A stretch of DNA of 6,488 nt from NCBI GenBank assembly GCA_905206455.1, contig CAJLHL010000104.1, positions 1 to 6,488 on the forward strand. The letters are read 5' to 3'. Shown here in pieces: positions 1 through 5,036 of this stretch. The first letter of the stretch is position 1. Each line of letters starts with the position of its first letter. The translations under genes and the position numbers were made by a program. This DNA is from an uncultured Eubacteriales bacterium (GTDB taxonomy: Bacteria; Bacillota; Clostridia; Peptostreptococcales; Anaerovoracaceae). Under the pieces are notes generated by a model. That model saw only the letters and a program-made list of their open reading frames with translations. It was not told the DNA's origin and ran no database searches.

Positions 1-47
1 TAAACATAAGTACGAACTGATGTTTCATTAAAATCATCGAGACACTG

Positions 48-55
48 AGGAGGTG
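48..55 (+). promoter_or_regulatory. Shine-Dalgarno that decides the rny start
   Basis: The sequence AGGAGGTG is a near-perfect match to the anti-Shine-Dalgarno of 16S rRNA. It lies 8 bases upstream of an ATA codon (64-66) in the rny frame (10 bases if counted from AGGAGG), which is normal start spacing. The nearest conventional start codon in that frame, TTG at 88, is more than 30 bases away and has no purine-rich motif of its own. An in-frame TGA at 46-48 rules out any start further upstream. Confidence 0.85.
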
Positions 56-63
56 TTTTTCCC

Positions 64-1608
64 ATAAACCCAATCATCACTACCATTTTGGCTGCTGTCG
101 CCGCTCTGATTATCGGTATTCTGGCCGGATATATCGCCAGAAAGTCGGTAGGAGAAAAAGCGATCGGCTCGGCAGAGCAGCGCGCATCCAATATCATTCT
201 CGACGCAGAGAATCAGGCTGAAACGATCAAGAAAGAAATTACGATCGAAGCCAAAGAAGACGCACACAGAATGCGGAGCGACGTCGAACGCGAGGTCAGA
301 AACCGCAGAAACGAGATGAACCGTCTGGAGAAGCGTCTGATTTCGAAGGAAGAGTCCATCGACAAAAAATTAGAAAATATTGAAAAAAAAGAGGAAAGCA
401 TAACGAATACAGAACACAGACTCGCCGAAAAAGAAGCCGAGCTGGACGGCTTTATCGAAAAGCAGCTCCACGAGCTCGAACGAGTTTCCGGCTATACTGT
501 GGAAGAGGCGAAAGCGCTTCTTCTGTCTAATCTCGAAAAGGAGATTCGCCACGACGCATCGATCATGATCAAAGAGATCGAGTCCAGGGCAAAAGATGAA
601 GCGGACAAGAGAGCCAAGGAAATTATCACAGGCGCGATACAGCGCTGCGCAGCTGATCAGGTAGCGGAATCCACCGTATCTGTGGTCAATCTTCCCAACG
701 ACGAGATGAAGGGCCGCATCATCGGACGCGAGGGCCGCAATATCAGAGCGATCGAGACGGCGACAGGCGTAGATCTCATTATCGACGATACACCGGAAGC
801 AGTCATTCTTTCCGGTTTTGATCCGGTGAGAAGAGAAGTGGCGCGCATCTGTCTCGAAAAACTCATCATAGACGGAAGAATTCATCCGGCGAGGATCGAG
901 GAGACCGTAGAGAAGGCAGAGAGAGAGGTAAACCAGTCGATCAAAGAAGCCGGAGAACAGGCTACTTTCGACGTCGGCATACATAATCTCCATCCGGAAC
1001 TGGTCAAGCTGCTGGGCCGTCTCAAATACCGGACGAGCTACGGACAGAATGTTCTTCAGCATTCGGTGGAAGTCGCCCATCTGGCAGGTCTGATGGCTTC
1101 CGAGCTGGGACTGGATCCGAAGCTGGCGAAGAGAGCCGGACTTCTCCACGATATCGGCAAATCCATCGACCACGAAGTGGAGGGGACGCATGTAGATATC
1201 GGAATCGATCTTCTGCGCAAGTACAAGGAATCGGAGGCCGTTATCTCCGGCATGGCAGCCCATCACGGCGACTATGAGGCGAAGAGTCTCGAAGCCGTTC
1301 TCATCGCGGCGGCCGACGCGCTTTCCGCAGCGAGACCGGGAGCCAGACGCGAAACTCTGGAGACGTATATCAATCGTCTGCAGAAGCTGGAAGAAATCGC
1401 CAATACGACGCCTGGCGTAGAAAAATCTTACGCCATTCAGGCGGGACGTGAAATCAGAATTATCGCCAGACCGGAAGAAAAGTCGGACGACGATATTCCT
1501 CTTCTTGCGAGAGAAATCAGTAAAAAGATCGAAAGTGAACTCCAGTATCCGGGTCAGATCAAAGTCAACGTGATCCGTGAGACACGGGCGATCGATTACG
1601 CGAAATAA
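64..1608 (+). CDS. rny: Ribonuclease Y, apparently starting at ATA
   Basis: RNase Y is a membrane-anchored endoribonuclease that begins mRNA decay and processing in Firmicutes, often within a degradosome-like assembly. Counting from ATA the protein has 514 residues, close to the roughly 520 of Bacillus subtilis Rny. In order it shows an N-terminal hydrophobic anchor (about residues 4-24), a long charged coiled coil (about 30-190), a KH RNA-binding domain with the GREG loop (221-224) after VVNLPNDEMKGRIIG, and an HD phosphohydrolase domain. In the HD domain H333, the metal-binding pair H362-D363 in LLHDIGK, and H400/H401 in AHHGD are visible. The C-terminus ends in VIRETRAIDYAK, typical of the family. 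Starting at ATA gives (M)NPIITTIL, which resembles the MTPI start of the Bacillus protein and is correctly spaced from AGGAGG. The only conventional in-frame start, TTG at 88, would give 506 residues, trim the anchor and lack a ribosome binding site. The identity is certain; the start is inferred. Confidence 0.95.
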   Translation: MNPIITTILAAVAALIIGILAGYIARKSVGEKAIGSAEQRASNIILDAENQAETIKKEITIEAKEDAHRMRSDVEREVRNRRNEMNRLEKRLISKEESIDKKLENIEKKEESITNTEHRLAEKEAELDGFIEKQLHELERVSGYTVEEAKALLLSNLEKEIRHDASIMIKEIESRAKDEADKRAKEIITGAIQRCAADQVAESTVSVVNLPNDEMKGRIIGREGRNIRAIETATGVDLIIDDTPEAVILSGFDPVRREVARICLEKLIIDGRIHPARIEETVEKAEREVNQSIKEAGEQATFDVGIHNLHPELVKLLGRLKYRTSYGQNVLQHSVEVAHLAGLMASELGLDPKLAKRAGLLHDIGKSIDHEVEGTHVDIGIDLLRKYKESEAVISGMAAHHGDYEAKSLEAVLIAAADALSAARPGARRETLETYINRLQKLEEIANTTPGVEKSYAIQAGREIRIIARPEEKSDDDIPLLAREISKKIESELQYPGQIKVNVIRETRAIDYAK

Positions 1609-1682
1609 GAACCGCTGAAGCCGGTTGTCGTAAAAATCGAAAGACAGCGGCAAAAAGCGGATCTGGAATTTGAAACTGAAGT

Positions 1683-1716
1683 ACGGGCTGTCTCCTGGAT
1701 CGGGACAGCCCGTTTT
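1683..1716 (+). terminator. Intrinsic terminator of rny
   Basis: A 12-bp stem pairs 1683-1694 (starting ACGGGCTGTC) with 1702-1713 (ending GACAGCCCGT), with one G-U pair and a 7-base loop. It runs straight into TTTT. It lies about 75 bases after the rny stop and about 45 before the next start codon, so it should end most rny transcripts and separate rny from the sulfur genes. Confidence 0.85.
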
Positions 1717-1761
1717 ACCGTCCGGAATACATTTGATATTCTGTTACAGGAGGTTGATGTC

Positions 1762-2946
1762 ATGCTCATCTATCTGGATAACAGCGCTACGACGGCGCAG
1801 CGCAGAGAGGTCACAGAGACGATGCTCTCTGCGATGGAAAATACCTACGGAAATCCTTCTTCTCTTCATCGGATGGGGGTCGAGGCGGAGAAACTGGTAA
1901 AGGCATCCAGAAAGGCGATTTCGGCGTCTCTGGGGGTATCGGAAGACGAGATTTATTTCACATCCGGAGGTACGGAATCGGATAATACCGCGATCCTCGG
2001 AGCATGTGCGGCCCTGAAGCGGTCAGGATCTCATATCATCACTACGGCCATTGAACATCCGGCTGCTCTGGAATGTTTTCGTAAGTTGGAGTCGGAAGGA
2101 TTTTCCGTCACTTATCTCTCGCCGGACCGAAACGGCATCGTCAGCGCTGAGAAAGTGAGATCCGCTCTGCGGGAGGACACGATTCTGGTGTCCGTCATGC
2201 ATGTGAACAACGAGACAGGAGCGATCCAGCCTGTCGAAGAGATCGGAGCGCTGCTTTCCGGGAGAGAACACACCGTTTTTCACTGTGACGCCGTTCAGAG
2301 CTTCGGAAAGATTCCGGTACCGGTACGGGCCGCCGGGATCGGTGCGCTGTCTGCGAGTGGCCATAAAATTCACGGACCGAAAGGGGTCGGGATTCTGTTT
2401 GTTGACCATAACATGAGAATCGTCCCCTATATGATCGGCGGAGGCCAGGAGAGAGGTATGCGTTCCGGCACGGAGAATGTACCGGGAATCGCCGGAATGG
2501 CGGAAGCTTCCCGGCTGGCCTGCGGGGAATTAGAAGAAAATCTCGCTCACGTGACATCTCTCAGAGACCGGCTTCTGGAGGGGATTCTGCGCGAAATCCC
2601 GGAGGTCAGGATCAACAGTCCGGCGGGCGCGGCCCCGTGTCTTCCGTATATTCTCAATGTCAGTTTCCTCGGAACGAGAGCAGAGGTTCTTCTCCATATG
2701 CTGGAACAGAAGGAAATTTATGTATCTACGGGTTCCGCCTGTTCTTCCAATTCAAAGAAAAAAGGTAGCCACGTGCTGCGCGCTATGGGACTGAAAGATG
2801 AGGAAATCGAAGGCGCTGTCCGGTTCAGCTTTTCTTATCAGAATACACCGGAGGAGATCGATGCGGTTTTAAAAGAACTGAAAGCGGCGGTGACGAGAAA
2901 CAGAAAAATGCTGGCGTTGGCCAATAAATCCGCAAAACGCCGTTGA
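1762..2946 (+). CDS. Cysteine desulfurase, NifS/IscS family (NifZ-like by context)
   Basis: This is a pyridoxal-phosphate enzyme that takes sulfur from L-cysteine, forming a protein-bound persulfide and alanine. The protein has 394 residues. Visible motifs are the N-terminal YLDNSATT (4-11), SGGTESDN (68-75), H99 in EHP that stacks on the cofactor ring, VNNETG (148-153), D176 in HCDAVQS, the cofactor-binding lysine K202 in SGHKIHGPKG, RSGTEN (234-239), and the persulfide-forming C327 in STGSACSS. The start is set by AGGAGG eight bases upstream. The C-terminus is a short basic tail ending in SAKRR. thiI lies 242 bases downstream with no terminator between. Together with the lack of nearby iscU, sufU or other Fe-S assembly genes, this suggests the desulfurase feeds ThiI for tRNA 4-thiouridine, as NifZ does in B. 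subtilis. That partnership is inferred from gene order. General Fe-S or other thiolation roles remain possible, so I give no symbol. Confidence 0.93.
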   Translation: MLIYLDNSATTAQRREVTETMLSAMENTYGNPSSLHRMGVEAEKLVKASRKAISASLGVSEDEIYFTSGGTESDNTAILGACAALKRSGSHIITTAIEHPAALECFRKLESEGFSVTYLSPDRNGIVSAEKVRSALREDTILVSVMHVNNETGAIQPVEEIGALLSGREHTVFHCDAVQSFGKIPVPVRAAGIGALSASGHKIHGPKGVGILFVDHNMRIVPYMIGGGQERGMRSGTENVPGIAGMAEASRLACGELEENLAHVTSLRDRLLEGILREIPEVRINSPAGAAPCLPYILNVSFLGTRAEVLLHMLEQKEIYVSTGSACSSNSKKKGSHVLRAMGLKDEEIEGAVRFSFSYQNTPEEIDAVLKELKAAVTRNRKMLALANKSAKRR

Positions 2947-3188
2947 GGTAAATCTTTTCGATCTTTTGACGGAATGCGGGGTACCGCGGAGACATACGGT
3001 GAGCAGGATGAAAATACGTCTTTTTTGCAAAGAGGAGAGGACACGAGAGAGACCGTTTTCGCGGCGAAGAGCGTGCCGCGATATAGAGGAAAGACCGGGG
3101 AACCGGCATATCTGCGGAAAGATACGGAGGACAGAGTTTTTTGAATATACTGCCGGGATGACCGGCATGGAGATAGAGGAGCAGAATT
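2947..3188 (+). other. Spacer between the desulfurase gene and thiI, no supported gene
   Basis: This 242-base spacer has no intrinsic terminator or clear promoter, so co-transcription across it is likely. It holds a perfect 6-bp hairpin (TGCCGG at 3151-3156 with CCGGCA at 3162-3167, loop GATGA) that ends nine bases before the thiI ribosome binding site GAGGAG (3176-3181). It also holds a CCGG-GGAA-CCGG element around 3096-3107. The plus-strand open frame through it (2966-3241) starts at a TTG without a ribosome binding site, encodes an arginine-rich sequence with no recognisable motif and overlaps thiI in another frame, so I do not call it a gene. Confidence 0.4.
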
Positions 3189-4376
3189 ATGGAAAAAGAA
3201 AAAAATACTTTTATCGTCAGATGCGGCGAAATCGCTCTTAAAGGAATGAATAAACCTTATTTCGAGCGGGTTCTTCTGGAGCGTATCCGCCGGAACCTGA
3301 AAAAATATGATGGAGTCGAAGCAAACAGGAGAGAAGGTCTGATCTTCGTCAAAGTGCCGGCGCGGTACGATGCGGATGAGGTGATTCAGGACATTTCCAG
3401 AGTCTTCGGCGTCGCTTCTGTCAGTCACGCCGCGGAGGTGGCGTCGGATCTGGATGTGATTTATGAAGCTGCCGGCGAATATATGGCGGATCTCATGAAG
3501 AGCAGAAATATCGCTACCTTTAAGGTAGAGGCGAAGAGAGCGGACAAGTCTTTTCCGGTGGAATCCCCGGAGATTTCAAAACGCGTAGGCGGCGCGGTGC
3601 TGAAACATTGTAAAGTTCTGAAGGTGGATGTTCATCAGCCGGACTGCGTTTTGTATGTCAATGTGAGACACGGCTATACCTACATCTATGCGGATAAGAT
3701 CAAGGGGTTCGGCGGTCTGCCTCTGGGAACCAACGGCAAAGGAATGGTTCTCCTGTCCGGCGGCATCGACAGTCCGGTGGCCGCATGGATGATGGCAAAG
3801 CGCGGCATGGTGATCGAGGCCGTTCATTTTCATTCTTATCCGTATACCAGCGAGAGAGCGCAGGAGAAAGTGTTCGACCTGACCCGCATTCTGGCGTCCT
3901 ATTGCGGCAGAATTAAAGTACATTGCGTAAATCTGCTGGGAATTCAGGAGGCTATCGGTGAAAACTGTCCGGAAGATGAGATGACGATCCTCTCCAGGAG
4001 ATTTATGATGATGATCGCGGAGCGCATCGCAAGAGATAATGGCTGCGATATGCTCATCACCGGGGAAAATATCGGTCAGGTGGCCAGCCAGACGGCACAG
4101 GGGCTGGTGGTGACGGACAACGCGGTCTCTATGCCGGTCATGCGTCCGCTGATCGCGATGGACAAGGTGGACATCATGGATCTGGCGCAGAAAGTCGGAA
4201 CGTACGAGACTTCCATTCAGCCGTTTGAGGACTGCTGTACCGTCTTTTTACCGAAGCATCCGGTGACAAAACCGAGACTGGAAAATATTCTGAAATCGGA
4301 ATCGGTTCTGGATAAGGAGGCTCTGATTGCGGCGGCTCTTGAGACCAGAGATACGACAGTGATTCTGCCGGAGTGA
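3189..4376 (+). CDS. thiI: tRNA 4-thiouridine synthetase (tRNA sulfurtransferase) without rhodanese domain
   Basis: ThiI adenylates uridine 8 of tRNA with ATP and replaces its oxygen with sulfur taken from a cysteine desulfurase persulfide. In some bacteria it also supports thiazole synthesis for thiamine. The protein has 395 residues. The N-terminus has the family signature VRCGEIALKGMNKPYFE (10-26), followed by a ferredoxin-like and THUMP RNA-binding region up to about residue 170 (with YVNVRHGYTYIYADKIKG). The adenylating domain has the PP-loop SGGIDSP at 190-196 and LITGENIGQVASQT (289-302). The pair C349-C350 lies in PFEDCCTVFLPKHP; C350 aligns, by my reading, with the catalytic Cys344 of E. 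coli. The protein stops soon after, so the C-terminal rhodanese domain of the 482-residue E. coli protein is absent, as in most Firmicutes. GAGGAG seven bases upstream supports this ATG. The preceding cysteine desulfurase is the likely sulfur donor. Confidence 0.96.
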   Translation: MEKEKNTFIVRCGEIALKGMNKPYFERVLLERIRRNLKKYDGVEANRREGLIFVKVPARYDADEVIQDISRVFGVASVSHAAEVASDLDVIYEAAGEYMADLMKSRNIATFKVEAKRADKSFPVESPEISKRVGGAVLKHCKVLKVDVHQPDCVLYVNVRHGYTYIYADKIKGFGGLPLGTNGKGMVLLSGGIDSPVAAWMMAKRGMVIEAVHFHSYPYTSERAQEKVFDLTRILASYCGRIKVHCVNLLGIQEAIGENCPEDEMTILSRRFMMMIAERIARDNGCDMLITGENIGQVASQTAQGLVVTDNAVSMPVMRPLIAMDKVDIMDLAQKVGTYETSIQPFEDCCTVFLPKHPVTKPRLENILKSESVLDKEALIAAALETRDTTVILPE

Positions 4377-4538
4377 TCCGTCGCAGGGGATTGCAGATGT
4401 CATAACTGTTCGTCACAGATCAGTGGGGATCGATGAAGTTGAACCGCTCTGGCAGGCTGCGACCCGTCACAAAACAGCAGCGGAAGCTGTAAGAGGACAG
4501 CGGAGACAGAACTCCTGCCCATGATAAGTCAAAAAACG
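4377..4538 (+). other. thiI 3' region with many complementary segments, no gene
   Basis: No open frame here is convincing. Several segments could pair: GTCGCAG (4380-4386) with CTGCGAC (4457-4463); GGCAGG (4451-4456) with CCTGCC (4514-4519); CAGC-GGAA-GCTG (4478-4489), a hairpin with a GNRA-type loop; and GGAG (4502-4505) with CTCC (4512-4515). CGTCACA occurs twice (4410-4416 and 4465-4471). Together with the terminator that follows, this could be a structured 3' untranslated region or a small RNA, but the helices compete and I recognise no known RNA family. It does not match any tRNA, RNase P, tmRNA or SRP RNA features I could look for by eye. Confidence 0.25.
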
Positions 4539-4582
4539 AAACAGGCCGGTACAGATCATATTTTCTGCCGGTCTGTTTTTTA
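4539..4582 (+). terminator. Intrinsic terminator after thiI, possibly bidirectional
   Basis: A stem pairs 4539-4551 (AAACAGGCCGGTA) with 4566-4578 (TGCCGGTCTGTTT), allowing two G-U pairs, around a 14-base loop. It continues into TTTTTTATTTT on the plus strand. An A-run on the other side (4531-4536) would give a T-run for transcription in the opposite direction. It most likely ends the desulfurase-thiI transcript, leaving a 3' untranslated region of about 160 bases. Confidence 0.8.
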
Positions 4583-4846
4583 TTTTATGATTTTCTTTCC
4601 GGAATTCGGATCTGAAAAAGCGATGCAAGGCCGGCGTCCGGGAGAATTTCCTCAGTTTTCTTAATTCTATGAGCTCTGCATAAATAAAAATCAAATCGGA
4701 TCGGGGCTTCCGGCATGTCAGCCCGCGAATCCGTAATCACTCGGCGATTTCTTCATCGCTCTGTACTGGTAAAAACTCGCAGAAAATGAATAGATCAATT
4801 TTGCCGGCCGTCAGGTTTTTCTGTTCTTTCTTTCCGCCCTTTGATA
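4583..4846. other. Intergenic stretch, no gene or clear signal
   Basis: Between the thiI terminator and the promoter at 4847 I see no coding frame with a ribosome binding site on either strand. A minus-strand open frame (4467-4694) crosses the terminator and has no recognisable content. Small inverted repeats are present, such as GCGAT (4744-4748) with ATCGC (4755-4759), but none is followed by a T-run. Some of this may act as upstream promoter sequence for the carboxyltransferase gene. Confidence 0.4.
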
Positions 4847-4875
4847 TTGACAACAGCGGAAGGATGGCATAAAAT
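4847..4875 (+). promoter_or_regulatory. Sigma-A promoter for the carboxyltransferase gene
   Basis: A perfect -35 element TTGACA (4847-4852) is followed after exactly 17 bases by TAAAAT (4870-4875), one mismatch from the TATAAT consensus. Transcription would start near 4882, giving a leader of about 155 bases before the ATG at 5037. It is the only clear promoter in the window and directly precedes the only gene downstream. Confidence 0.8.
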
Positions 4876-4883
4876 AGAAATGC

Positions 4884-4908
4884 ATTTTGTTTGATTATCA
4901 AAATAAAT
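4884..4908 (+). promoter_or_regulatory. Operator-like palindrome resembling a FabT-type box
   Basis: The core TTTGATTATCAAA (4890-4902) is a perfect inverted repeat around a central T at 4896. Beyond two mismatched positions on each side, the symmetry resumes with ATTT (4884-4887) against AAAT (4905-4908), so 10 of 12 positions per arm match. It begins just after the predicted transcription start, a classic place for repressor binding. From memory, boxes of the MarR-family regulator FabT, which controls fatty-acid synthesis genes in streptococci and relatives, share a TTTGA-N3-TCAAA core. The palindrome is seen directly; the regulator is inferred. Confidence 0.6.
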
Positions 4909-5036
4909 TTCTTCTACATATTCCGCCGACGTTTCAGAGCGCCGTTCGGCAAAAAAAGATACTGATACGGCCGGAGCCGGGATGGAGCAGCGAGAGGAAA
5001 AAGACGGGAAAAGCAGGAAAAGGAAGGGAGCGGATT
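4909..5036 (+). other. Leader of the carboxyltransferase gene with purine-rich tract
   Basis: The leader contains a hairpin pairing GCCGA (4925-4929) with TCGGC (4946-4950), followed by a run of seven A. A small GC hairpin follows, CGGC-CGGA-GCCG (4968-4979). From about 4981 to the start codon the sequence is almost all purine, with several Shine-Dalgarno-like GGA runs. The last, AGGGAG at 5025-5030, lies six bases before the ATG and is taken as the ribosome binding site. I see no T-run that would make a terminator and no known riboswitch. Confidence 0.4.

Noticed and set aside
6..34. Possible promoter for rny with TAAAAT at 29-34
   Set aside because: The -35 position (ATAAGT at 6-11) bears no resemblance to TTGACA, and too little upstream sequence is available to judge.
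370..1653. 427-codon open frame on the minus strand opposite rny
   Set aside because: It lies entirely antisense to a gene whose family motifs are unmistakable. Its translation is arginine-, phenylalanine- and serine-rich with no recognisable domain, as expected of a shadow frame.
1733..1740. Possible -10-like GATATT before the cysteine desulfurase
   Set aside because: The matching -35 would fall inside the terminator T-run and does not resemble the consensus, so the promoter of this gene remains unlocated.
2966..3241. 91-codon plus-strand frame between the desulfurase gene and thiI
   Set aside because: It starts at TTG with no ribosome binding site, is arginine-rich with no motif, and overlaps the well-supported thiI start in another frame.
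2838..3428. 196-codon minus-strand frame across the same spacer
   Set aside because: It runs antisense into both flanking genes, has no recognisable motif, and shows no promoter or ribosome binding site that I could support.
4467..4694. 75-codon minus-strand frame in the thiI-carboxyltransferase interval
   Set aside because: It reads through the terminator hairpin and has no recognisable motif.
4925..4957. Hairpin followed by an A-run in the carboxyltransferase leader, considered as a terminator or attenuator
   Set aside because: The run after the hairpin is A, not T, on the transcribed plus strand. On the minus strand the corresponding T-run would precede the hairpin, not follow it.
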